Shown in pieces: positions 1 to 6,991 of a DNA stretch of 22,639 nt; position 1 is the stretch's first letter; the number at the start of each line of letters is the position of its first letter. The position numbers and the translations under genes are program-made. Below the pieces are notes generated by a model that did not search any database, was not told the DNA's origin, and saw only the letters and a program-made list of their open reading frames with translations. Origin of the DNA: Alphaproteobacteria bacterium. Lineage in GTDB: Bacteria > Pseudomonadota > Alphaproteobacteria > RF32 > CAG-239. Location of the stretch: the NCBI GenBank assembly GCA_017477035.1, contig JAFUXW010000252.1, positions 1-22,639 of the forward strand, written 5' to 3'.

Positions 1-2
1 AT

Positions 3-545
3 TGTCGTGTCGGATTAGGAGTCGTGCACCGAATAAACTATTTACGAGAGCCTTTGTATAAGGGATTACTGGATTATAAGGAAGTTGAAGTAAGACTTAA
101 AAATCTGTATGATGTATACCATAATCGTTTGCAACAAATAATTCAGAAATGTATTAAAAAATTCGGTTTTTGTATGGTGCTGGATTGTCACTCAATGCCG
201 TCTAAAATATGTTCAATTATAGACGACCGCTCGGGAATAGATATTTGTTTGGGAAATTTGTTCAGTCAAAGTTGTCCGCAGGACCTGAGTGATTTTTTTG
301 CCGGTCAGTTTTGGGATAAAAATTACAAGGTTGAATTTAATTGCCCTTATTCCGGAGCCTTTATTACTTTTAACTATTGCCAGCCACGACGTAAAATGTA
401 TACTTTGCAGTTGGAAATTAACCGCGCCTTATATGCAAACGAAAATGCTTTGCAAAAGAATGAGCATTTTTATCAAATACAAGATGATGTTTGCAATGCT
501 GTCATTAATTTTGCACAATATCTGAGCCGTAGCGCAAATATGTAA
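3..545 (+). CDS. N-formylglutamate amidohydrolase family protein, 5' end outside window
   Basis: This reading frame is open from the first bases of the window, so the gene is truncated at its N-terminus and the GTG at 24 need not be the start. The visible 180 residues match the C-terminal two thirds of the N-formylglutamate amidohydrolase family (FGase, PF05013), zinc hydrolases that cleave N-formyl- or related acyl-amino acids. Recognisable are the REPLYKG segment followed by a helix like EVEVRLKNLYDVYH, the metal-site motif LDCHSMP, and the block SGAFITFNYCQPRRKMYTLQ followed by LEINRALY, which holds a conserved acidic residue. It ends with TAA at 543-545 and a hairpin follows. Family assignment is secure; the substrate (histidine degradation or another formyl-amino acid) cannot be decided because no hut genes are visible. 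Confidence 0.85.
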   Translation, partial: CRVGLGVVHRINYLREPLYKGLLDYKEVEVRLKNLYDVYHNRLQQIIQKCIKKFGFCMVLDCHSMPSKICSIIDDRSGIDICLGNLFSQSCPQDLSDFFAGQFWDKNYKVEFNCPYSGAFITFNYCQPRRKMYTLQLEINRALYANENALQKNEHFYQIQDDVCNAVINFAQYLSRSANM

Positions 546-570
546 GTATAAAGTTTTGGTATAACAGGTA

Positions 571-607
571 AACGAGATTCTTGATTATTTCTCGTTGTTT
601 TCTTTTA
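571..607 (+). terminator. Probable rho-independent terminator after the FGase-family gene
   Basis: AACGAGA (571-577) pairs with TCTCGTT (590-596) around a 12-base loop, and a T-rich run follows (597-606). The stem is only moderately GC-rich, so termination may be partial, but the position 25 bases after the stop codon fits. Confidence 0.6.
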
Positions 608-715
608 CGTAAAAAAACATTATAAATTTTTGTCGGTATTGTGACAAATTTTATAAGCAGACCATAGTGTTACAGATTAAATTTAATGTTATTAATAAAA
701 TATACAAAAAAATGA

Positions 716-745
716 TTGACTTTTGTCTATGGGAGAGGGTATAAT
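716..745 (+). promoter_or_regulatory. Sigma70-type promoter for the MORN-like protein
   Basis: A -35 box TTGACT (716-721) and a perfect -10 box TATAAT (740-745) are separated by 18 bases, about 37 bases upstream of the ATG at 783. A strong AAGGAG ribosome binding site lies at 768-773. This is among the best promoter matches in the window, suggesting the gene is well expressed as its own unit. Confidence 0.75.
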
Positions 746-782
746 CAATTATAGAGTAACGGACTAGAAGGAGAAAATTGCT

Positions 783-1631
783 ATGAGTGAATTGTTTTTA
801 GACAAAGACGGAAAGCCCTATACAGGAGTTGTGGGTGGTTTTGATGAAAATAATTTTGGTGAAAAAAAGGAATATATTGCCGGGTTGTTGGTTCATCAAG
901 AGAAAAGAGAACCCGGCGAAGATGGTAGGGTACATAGTATTTCTGCAAATTATAAATATGAAGATGGCAAAAAATATGTTAAGGAACAATTTGTAAAATT
1001 GTCCTCAGATGCAATGAAGATTGATGAAATATATGATAAAAAAGGGTTTTATGATTCTGAAAATAAGTTTACCGGAAGTATAAAGTCAAGAGTTGACGAT
1101 TATGGAACTATGATATTTACTTCAGTAGAAACAATATTTGATAAAGATACAGAAACCGGAAAAATAGAAGAAGAATCGGTACCTGGGGTATATGTTCACA
1201 AAGTAGGAAAATATACTTCGTCAGCGCCATTTAAAGAAACAGAATCAATGATAAAAACAAATGGAGAGTGCTTTGAATCCAGGGACGGATCGGTAATACA
1301 CAAATGGTCACAAAAAAATGAACAAAAAGATGGCCTGGAGCAATATTTTTACAAAAATGGTCAACTTAAATATTCGCTAGAATGGAAAGAAGGTCAGACA
1401 AGTGGATTTGAGAAAAAATTTGATGAAAAGGGAAATGTTACAGAAGTTAACTACTTTGTGAACGGTTGTAAACAAAAATATCACGGGTTAGAAAAGATGG
1501 TTGCTCCGAAAGAGGATTCGGCAAAAGAGAATTTAGCAGAAAAGAATAAGGCAAATAAAAGATCAGCGAAGGATCAAGAACATGGTATACGAGGCGTTGT
1601 TGATAGGTTACGTCGGCTTGTAAACTGCTGA
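783..1631 (+). CDS. MORN-like repeat protein of unknown function
   Basis: This 282-residue protein has no signal peptide or membrane segment, so it looks cytoplasmic. I recognise no named gene. The region around residues 190-235 (DGLEQYFYKNGQLKYSLEW, then a GxxxGFEKKFDEKGN stretch) has the alternating Gly, aromatic and acidic pattern of MORN-2/YwqK-type repeats. Weaker copies begin near residues 8-20 (KDGKPYTGVVGGFDENN) and 90-110 (ENKFTGSIKSRVDDYG). Such repeats form beta-hairpin stacks used in binding. The last 40 residues are Lys/Glu-rich, then a basic helix, ending in Cys. It is transcribed alone, with a good promoter, a strong AAGGAG site 9 bases before ATG and a GC-rich terminator. Partner and role are unknown. 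Confidence 0.75.
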   Translation: MSELFLDKDGKPYTGVVGGFDENNFGEKKEYIAGLLVHQEKREPGEDGRVHSISANYKYEDGKKYVKEQFVKLSSDAMKIDEIYDKKGFYDSENKFTGSIKSRVDDYGTMIFTSVETIFDKDTETGKIEEESVPGVYVHKVGKYTSSAPFKETESMIKTNGECFESRDGSVIHKWSQKNEQKDGLEQYFYKNGQLKYSLEWKEGQTSGFEKKFDEKGNVTEVNYFVNGCKQKYHGLEKMVAPKEDSAKENLAEKNKANKRSAKDQEHGIRGVVDRLRRLVNC

Positions 1632-1682
1632 TAGATATAATATTTTATGATAGGAGTACATCTGGCAATTCGCAATATTAAA

Positions 1683-1714
1683 AAACCCCGTGTTACGCGG
1701 GGTTTAGTTTTGTA
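1683..1714 (+). terminator. Rho-independent terminator after the MORN-like gene
   Basis: AAACCCCG (1683-1690) pairs perfectly with CGGGGTTT (1698-1705) around TGTTACG, followed by a T-rich tail. It stands 51 bases after the stop codon and separates this gene from metG. Confidence 0.9.
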
Positions 1715-1822
1715 TATATAAAATTGTGTAAAAGAGGTATCGTTGTATGCTTTTTGCTTGCGATTTAATGTAAATGTAAGTAAACTCTTTTCGTGTTATT
1801 ATATAAGGAAAGGAGTTTGTAA

Positions 1823-3523
1823 ATGTCTAAAATCTTGATTACTTCCGCATTGCCGTACATTAACGGAGTTCCTCATTTAGGACACATGGTCGGTTGTCTG
1901 CTGCCGTCCGATGTATATGCTCGTTATATGCGGATGATGGGAAACGAGGTTTTATATATTTGCGGAACCGATGAGCATGGTACGGCATCTGAAGTAGGCG
2001 CATTAAAAGAAGGTCTGCCAGTAGAAGAATATTGCAATAAATATCATGAACGTCACAAAAAAACATATAAAGATTTTAATTTGTCATTCGACTTTTTCGG
2101 TCGTTCTTCCAGCGAGCAAAATAAAGAGATGACTTACCATATTTTTGAGCAGTTGGATAAAAACGGATTTATTACCGAGAAAACCATGAAACAGGTATAT
2201 TCTGTTGATGATAAAATGTTTTTGGCAGACCGCTACATCACAGGTACCTGCCCACATTGCGGATATGATAAAGCACGCGGTGATCAGTGTGAAAACTGTA
2301 CAAAGGTTTTAGAGCCTACCGATTTGATAAACCCACGCTCTACGGTTTCTGGCAGCACAAACTTGGAAGTGCGAGAAACCAAACACCTGTTTTTGAATTT
2401 GCCGAAGATAGAAGAAAAATTGGTTGAATGGTTAAAAACAAAAGAAGCTTTTTGGCCGGATGTTGCATATTCCATTGCTAAAAAATGGGTAAAAGAAGGT
2501 TTACAACCGAGATGTATTACTCGTGATTTGAAATGGGGATTTCCGGTTAATAAAGAAGGTTACGAAAATAAAGTATTTTACGTGTGGTTTGATGCCCCAA
2601 TCGGCTACATCGGAATTACAAAACAATGGGCAGATGAAAAACCTGATGAGCGCAATTGGAAAGATTGGTGGATGGATGCTAAAGACTTGCGTTATGTCGA
2701 GTTCATGGGAAAAGATAATGTACCATATCATTCAATTACATTTCCGGCGACATTACTCGGAACCGGAGAAAATTGGACTAAAGTGGATTATTTAAAGGGG
2801 TTTAGCTACCTAACTTATGAGGGAGGTAAATTTTCTAAATCAGAGCATCGCGGAATTTTTGCCGAAGACGCAATTAAAGAATTTCCTGCGGATTACTGGC
2901 GCTATTGGCTGATGGCAAATGCTCCCGAAGCATCGGATTCTTCATTTAGTTTAGAGAGTTTTGTCGCAACAGTTAATAAAGATTTGAATGGTGTGCTGGG
3001 TAATTTTGCTCAACGTGTGATGAAAATGACGGCTTCTAAGTTAGGAGCTTTTGTTCCGGTCGGCGGTGAGTTGCAAGGGGTAGATAACGAATTTATAAAT
3101 ACTTTACAAATCAAGGTTGATGATTATTTCAGATATATGAATCAGTTGGAGTTTAGAAAGGCTATTAATGAATTGCGCTCTATTTGGGTTGAAGGAAATA
3201 ACTATATTACTAAAACTGAACCATGGACTGTTATCAAAGAAGATGAAATAAGAGCTGCAACAATTTTACGCTTGTGCTTGAATGTTGTGCGAATATATGC
3301 AGCATTGAGCGCCCCACTTATGCCAGATACTTCCGCAAAAATTATGGCAAAATTTGGTTTGAGTTCAGATGATTTACCGATACTGAAAGATTTTAACGTG
3401 GCTAAAGAAATTCAAGCCTTGAAGGTTGGAATGCCGTTTGAAACAGGAGAAGCTTTGTTTGAAAGGATTACTCCTGAAAAACTAGCCGAACTGCAACAAA
3501 AATATGGGGGACAAAATGTCTAA
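1823..3523 (+). CDS. metG: Methionine--tRNA ligase
   Basis: Class I aminoacyl-tRNA synthetase that charges tRNA-Met, including the initiator. The 566-residue protein carries the HIGH-type signature HLGH at residues 18-21 within SALPYINGVPHLGHM and the KMSKS-type signature KFSKS at 336-340. A zinc knuckle is formed by Cys143, Cys146, Cys156 and Cys159 (CPHC...CENC). An anticodon-binding helical domain occupies roughly residues 390-540. The C-terminal EMAP/Trbp111-like dimerisation domain found in longer MetRS proteins is absent, a common variation. The start is fixed by AAGGAG at 1810-1815. The stop codon overlaps the start of the next gene, so the two are translationally linked. The four-Cys knuckle puts it in the MetRS1-like subgroup. 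Confidence 0.97.
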   Translation: MSKILITSALPYINGVPHLGHMVGCLLPSDVYARYMRMMGNEVLYICGTDEHGTASEVGALKEGLPVEEYCNKYHERHKKTYKDFNLSFDFFGRSSSEQNKEMTYHIFEQLDKNGFITEKTMKQVYSVDDKMFLADRYITGTCPHCGYDKARGDQCENCTKVLEPTDLINPRSTVSGSTNLEVRETKHLFLNLPKIEEKLVEWLKTKEAFWPDVAYSIAKKWVKEGLQPRCITRDLKWGFPVNKEGYENKVFYVWFDAPIGYIGITKQWADEKPDERNWKDWWMDAKDLRYVEFMGKDNVPYHSITFPATLLGTGENWTKVDYLKGFSYLTYEGGKFSKSEHRGIFAEDAIKEFPADYWRYWLMANAPEASDSSFSLESFVATVNKDLNGVLGNFAQRVMKMTASKLGAFVPVGGELQGVDNEFINTLQIKVDDYFRYMNQLEFRKAINELRSIWVEGNNYITKTEPWTVIKEDEIRAATILRLCLNVVRIYAALSAPLMPDTSAKIMAKFGLSSDDLPILKDFNVAKEIQALKVGMPFETGEALFERITPEKLAELQQKYGGQNV

Positions 3524-4532
3524 ATTAAAGGAAAAAAGTGAATATATGGCAATGCGTGTCAGCGGATTTTTGGGCTGGGTGCATCGCGTGGTTATGCTGC
3601 TTACTTTTCCGATACGTAAATTTTGGCAGATTGTTACTGTTTGCGCTGTTGTTTTGGCAATTTTAATTGCTATTCCGCTGTGTTACGGTATACCTTTTCG
3701 CGATATATGGGATTGGTATATGATAAAAATGCCGAATCATGAATTTATTGAAGCTAAAGATAAAATATTGTTCAATACTGAAGAGGGATTAAATAAGGTT
3801 AAACGCACTATTAAAGAAATTGTACCAAATAAAAAATCAGGTATCGAAAAAAATAAAAAAGAAGAAGAAAAAGATAGGGGGCCTCAATTTATTTCATGGA
3901 ATGTGGCAGAATTTCATCGTGCCAGATATAAACCTCAAAAATCTCTGCCCGTAGCACAAAAAGTTGAAGTTAAAGTTGCTGAAAAACAAGTTCCGATAAA
4001 AAAAGAGGAAGTGGTAAAAAAAGCAGAAGTAGCTCCGGTTGAAAATGTAATAATTAAAAATGATTCATTTGCAGAAAAAAAAGTCGAATCTCTGGTCGCA
4101 AATGATGTTGAAAATTATAATGATGTAAAAAATAATAAATTAGCAGTTTCACTTGTTGATGAAAAAGTTCCGGAAAAAGCAGAAAAAATTAATTTGAGTG
4201 ATTATTATGTTAAATTGAGAAGTGAAGACTTGCTGTATCTCAGTAAACCGGAGGCAATAAGCGGTGACGCCAGAGTGGTAGGGCCTAACAGTATGTATGT
4301 AAATGGTAAGTTTGTGTTTTTATATGGTATATACAGTCATCCGCGTCGTCACGATATTGAAGCAGCAACTCAATATTTGAAGAATGTTACAGAAGGAAGA
4401 AAAGTTAATTGTGCTGTAGTTGCCTATTCGCAAAAGACACAGTCTGCAACAGCATTATGCTTTGTAAACGGGGCATTTATAAATAAATTGCTTACTGAAC
4501 ATAACCTAGCTAAAAACGTATCATTGAAATAG
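3516..4532 (+). CDS. Membrane-anchored protein with degenerate SNase-like domain
   Basis: The 338-residue protein starts at ATG 3516, overlapping the metG stop by 8 bases; GGGGGA just upstream can act as ribosome binding site. An in-frame ATG at 3504 is less likely because it lies inside that site. Residues about 36-57 form one hydrophobic segment after a basic N-terminus, consistent with an inner-membrane anchor. Residues about 95-230 are a Lys/Glu/Val-rich, probably disordered or extended linker. The last 90 residues follow the order of a staphylococcal-nuclease-like (SNase/TNase) domain: a strand with GDA, an FVFLYGIYSHP segment where active enzymes have RLxGIDxPE, an Ala-rich helix ending in GRKV, and a final VNGAFINKLLTEHNLA helix. 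The catalytic Arg/Glu pairs are missing, so I infer a binding rather than nuclease role. It sits 8 bases before trkH. Confidence 0.7.
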   Translation: MSKLKEKSEYMAMRVSGFLGWVHRVVMLLTFPIRKFWQIVTVCAVVLAILIAIPLCYGIPFRDIWDWYMIKMPNHEFIEAKDKILFNTEEGLNKVKRTIKEIVPNKKSGIEKNKKEEEKDRGPQFISWNVAEFHRARYKPQKSLPVAQKVEVKVAEKQVPIKKEEVVKKAEVAPVENVIIKNDSFAEKKVESLVANDVENYNDVKNNKLAVSLVDEKVPEKAEKINLSDYYVKLRSEDLLYLSKPEAISGDARVVGPNSMYVNGKFVFLYGIYSHPRRHDIEAATQYLKNVTEGRKVNCAVVAYSQKTQSATALCFVNGAFINKLLTEHNLAKNVSLK

Positions 4533-4540
4533 GCAGAGTA

Positions 4541-5977
4541 ATGTGGCAGCCCGTTTTTATGATCAGCGGATATATTTTAGGTATTTTAGGGTTGGTAATG
4601 CTAATTCCGGCTGGGTTTGATATATCTGAAACCGGTGATGATTGGTCTCCTTTTATAAGCGCGGCAATGATAACCATATTTTTTGGTTTTTCATTGTTTT
4701 TATCTAACTATACAAAAATAGAAAAAATAACGCTAAAACAAGGGTATCTGGTTACAGTAGTCAGTTGGATTTTAGTTTGTATGTTTGCCGCTATTCCGTT
4801 TATTTTGCATCACAGCACAGAAAGTATTACCGATGCAGTATTTGAAGCTACATCAGGAATAACCGGAACCGGCGCAACTATAATGGCAGATGTAGAGGTT
4901 TTACCGACATCTGTGCTGTTATGGCGTTCTCTTTTGAATTATATTGGTGGATTAGGAATTGTTATTTTTGCGGTGGCGTTGTTACCATTTTTAGGCATTG
5001 GCGGAATGCAGATGTTTCAGCACGAAAATTCAGATTCAAATGATAAATTTATGCCTAAATTCAGCTATATTGCAAAACGTATATTGATAGTCTATTTTTT
5101 GCTGACAGCAATTGCCAGCTGTGCTTTGTTTTTGTGTGGAATGGGGTGGTTTGATGCAATTAATCATGCAATGTCGGCAATTGGTACCGGAGGCTTTTCT
5201 ACCAAAAATGAATCTATCGGAGCTTTTCATAGTGCAACAATTGAAGTGTTGATAATGATTTTTATGGCAGCAGGAGCTTTGCCGATGACTTTTTATATTT
5301 TGTTGGCCAGTCATCGTAATCCGGATAAAAACGGGCAAGTAAGAATGTTTCTTAAAATAACGCTTATCTTTTCATTATTATTGAGCGGGTATTTGTATTA
5401 TACTTCTGATTTTTCTTTATTATCTTCTTTGCGTCAGAGCTTTTTTACTGTAATATCCATTGTTACAACAACAGGATTGAGTGCAAGTGATTATACGCAA
5501 TGGGGAATTTGGATAACATCTGTAGTGTTGCTGTTGTCTTTAAGTGGTGGTTGCACCGGTTCTACCAGCGGTTCAATAAAGATATTTCGTTGGCAGGTTA
5601 TAAAGGCATTCTTACGCAAATACTTTTTATCGGCAATAGAGCCAAATCGGGTAATACCACTAAAAATCGGAGAGGTTAATATGCCTGAAAAAGTAACGAT
5701 GTCGGTATTTGTTTATGTTTTTTCATTTTTGATATGTTTGGCATTATTGACAGTTTTGTTAAGCGTATGCGGAATTGATTTTCGAACTTCGGTTGCTGCG
5801 GCAACAGCATGTATTACAAATGTAGGAGTTGGGGCTGTTGAGGTTATCGGACCAAGAGGGAATTACGCTTTCTTTTCAAATGAAATTAAGGAAATTTTGT
5901 GTTTTGCAATGTTACTCGGACGCTTGGAGGTTATTACCGTTATAGTAGTATTATCCAAGTCGTTTTGGAAGAATTAA
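4541..5977 (+). CDS. trkH: TrkH/KtrB-family potassium transporter, membrane subunit
   Basis: This 478-residue polytopic inner-membrane protein forms the ion pathway of a Trk-type K+ uptake system. It is built from four M1-P-M2 repeats, and all four selectivity-filter loops can be read: TGTGA near residues 108-112, GTGGF near 215-219, TTTG near 309-312, and TNVGVG near 426-431. The conserved GGCTGSTSGSIKIFR segment (about 336-350), which contributes the intramembrane loop and gating Arg in this family, is intact. Length is normal for TrkH. No TrkA/KtrA regulatory subunit is visible here. It is the last gene of the metG operon, starting 8 bases after the SNase-like gene. Its stop overlaps the stop of the convergent RHH gene by 4 bases, leaving no room for a terminator. 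Confidence 0.95.
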   Translation: MWQPVFMISGYILGILGLVMLIPAGFDISETGDDWSPFISAAMITIFFGFSLFLSNYTKIEKITLKQGYLVTVVSWILVCMFAAIPFILHHSTESITDAVFEATSGITGTGATIMADVEVLPTSVLLWRSLLNYIGGLGIVIFAVALLPFLGIGGMQMFQHENSDSNDKFMPKFSYIAKRILIVYFLLTAIASCALFLCGMGWFDAINHAMSAIGTGGFSTKNESIGAFHSATIEVLIMIFMAAGALPMTFYILLASHRNPDKNGQVRMFLKITLIFSLLLSGYLYYTSDFSLLSSLRQSFFTVISIVTTTGLSASDYTQWGIWITSVVLLLSLSGGCTGSTSGSIKIFRWQVIKAFLRKYFLSAIEPNRVIPLKIGEVNMPEKVTMSVFVYVFSFLICLALLTVLLSVCGIDFRTSVAAATACITNVGVGAVEVIGPRGNYAFFSNEIKEILCFAMLLGRLEVITVIVVLSKSFWKN

Positions 5978-6192
5978 TGGTGGTCAGCTTTATTTTTATA
6001 ATATTGTAAAACATACAATCGAACGGCAGATGAAAGATTGTCAACGTTTCTTTCTCTGTCAATAATGGTAACAAGTTCGTTACGGCTTAAATTTTTTTCT
6101 TTGGCGATGTCTATAAATTCTTGGTAGAAATCTTCTTCCAAGCTTATGCTGGTGGCGTGCCTGCCGGCAATTAAAACGGAAATTTTAATCAT
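5974..6192 (-). CDS. Ribbon-helix-helix domain protein (RHH_4 type)
   Basis: This 72-residue protein matches the small RHH_4 family (PF13467) found in alphaproteobacteria. A short beta strand with RHATSISLEEDF is followed by a helix (YQEFIDIAKEKNL), a turn with SRNELVTIIDRER, and a second helix starting NLSSAVRLYVLQYY. The fold is that of dimeric DNA-binding proteins, so a regulator is likely, but the target is unknown. Its ATG shares one base with the sspB stop (TAATG), which implies translational coupling with sspB. The C-terminus overlaps the end of trkH on the other strand. Confidence 0.8.
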   Translation of the reverse strand: MIKISVLIAGRHATSISLEEDFYQEFIDIAKEKNLSRNELVTIIDRERNVDNLSSAVRLYVLQYYKNKADHH

Positions 6193-6641
6193 TATTTTTT
6201 ACGATAGCTGTCAATTGAAACAACTTCGGCATTGCCGGAAGCAACTGATTGCGTTAACGGACTTTCAGCATCTTCAAAAACTTCCTGTTCAAAGCTGAGG
6301 CCGAATTTAGCATATGGATCGGCAAAATAAGTAATAGCATCATAAGGGATTGTAATGGTTTGAGAAATTCCACCGAAACTTAAATCAACCGAAAAACTAT
6401 TGTGACGTACTACCAGATTATCAAACTGGTTTTGTAACACAATGGTCATAGTATCAGGATACTGTATTTTAAGATTTTTAGAAACAACAGTTCCCGAAAA
6501 ATTAGTTTTAAATGTAATGTAAAAATGGTTTTCGCCGGGAAGTCCTTGTTCTTCAACAATTTTCAACGCGTAATATACGACGTTGCGCAAAGATTTCTCA
6601 ACTAGCCTGTCATAATTTATTTCATTAACAAAATCAACCAT
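6192..6641 (-). CDS. sspB: SspB, ClpXP adaptor for ssrA-tagged proteins
   Basis: The 149-residue protein has the features of alphaproteobacterial SspB: an N-terminal dimerisation helix with YDRLVEKSLRNVVYYAL (about 10-26), GLPGENHFYITF (33-44), the core block YPDTMTIVLQNQFDNLVV (61-78) and VDLSFGGI (about 85-92) in the peptide-binding fold. An acidic, flexible linker (about 117-138) leads to a basic C-terminus VVSIDSYRKK, the position of the ClpX-docking (XB) motif. SspB binds the N-terminal half of the ssrA tag and tethers the substrate to ClpXP. I chose ATG 6641, which starts MVDFVNEINYDRL. The frame stays open upstream to a TTG at 6713, but that stretch belongs to the tmRNA coding piece and has no SspB similarity. 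The ribosome binding site is weak (GGAATAGAG). Confidence 0.93.
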   Translation of the reverse strand: MVDFVNEINYDRLVEKSLRNVVYYALKIVEEQGLPGENHFYITFKTNFSGTVVSKNLKIQYPDTMTIVLQNQFDNLVVRHNSFSVDLSFGGISQTITIPYDAITYFADPYAKFGLSFEQEVFEDAESPLTQSVASGNAEVVSIDSYRKK

Positions 6642-6659
6642 ATCTCTATTCCAATTAGC

Positions 6660-6957
6660 AAGAATGAGCCGTTCTGTTGCTGGGTGGCTCTTACCCCACT
6701 TCAAACTAACCAAAGCTTAAAGGATTTAAGTTTGTTGCTGTCGCATTAAGCAGCTAAAGCAACTGGTGCAAAATTATCATTTGCATTCATTTATTTTGAA
6801 CCGATAACGGTGGTATCTCACCGGACACAGCACATATCTTTATTATACACCGTCAATCCTATTTCACCCCCATAAATGGTGGAGGTGCCGAGTACTGCCC
6901 TCGGGTCCGAAGTATCTATGTCATAAGGCCTCTGGTGTCACAGTCAATTACTTGACG
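6660..6957 (-). ncRNA. ssrA: Permuted two-piece tmRNA gene (ssrA)
   Basis: On the minus strand the tRNA 3' half comes first. GGACCCGAGGGCAGTACTCGG holds a T stem (CCGAG/CTCGG) with an atypical loop GGCAGTA; the acceptor strand CACCTCC, then ACCA, ends at 6877. After only five bases (TTTAT, 6876-6872) the 5' half starts at 6871 with GGGGGTGAAATAGGATTGAC. GGGGGTG pairs with CACCTCC over seven base pairs including G3-U70, the alanine identity element. Next come the PK1-like block CCGGTGAGATACCACCGTTATCGG, here 6826-6801, and the tag frame (6784-6746). A P5-type stem GTTGCT/AGCAAC (6763-6758 with 6739-6734) and further helices follow. Upstream ACATAG-ATAC can pair with GTAT...TATGT of the coding piece as P2. 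This order is the circularly permuted alphaproteobacterial form: one precursor cut into acceptor and coding RNAs. The outer ends (6957, about 6660) are estimates. Confidence 0.95.
6746..6784 (-). other. tmRNA tag reading frame, ANDNFAPVALAA
   Basis: Read 5' to 3' on the minus strand, GCA AAT GAT AAT TTT GCA CCA GTT GCT TTA GCT GCT TAA encodes ANDNFAPVALAA and stop; charged alanine from the tmRNA itself would add one Ala in front. ANDNF is the typical alphaproteobacterial tag start and the SspB-contacting half. The final LAA is the ClpX recognition end. Translation resumes at the GCA codon without an initiation codon. Confidence 0.95.
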
Positions 6958-6963
6958 AGATAT

Positions 6964-6991
6964 ATTATATATATTATGGGGAAAATTTCAA
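6964..6991 (-). promoter_or_regulatory. Promoter of the ssrA-sspB unit
   Basis: On the minus strand TTGAAA (6991-6986) and a perfect TATAAT (6969-6964) are separated by 16 bases. Transcription would begin near 6957, a few dozen bases before the acceptor piece. I see no terminator between the tmRNA and sspB, so sspB and the RHH gene could be transcribed from here. Confidence 0.75.

Noticed and set aside
6664..6692. GAGCC/GGCTC hairpin as a terminator after ssrA
   Set aside because: No T run follows on the minus strand and the loop is long; it is more likely a helix of the tmRNA coding piece.
6642..6713. N-terminal extension of sspB to a TTG at 6713
   Set aside because: The added 24 residues have no SspB similarity and the DNA belongs to the tmRNA coding piece; ATG 6641 gives the family-typical start.
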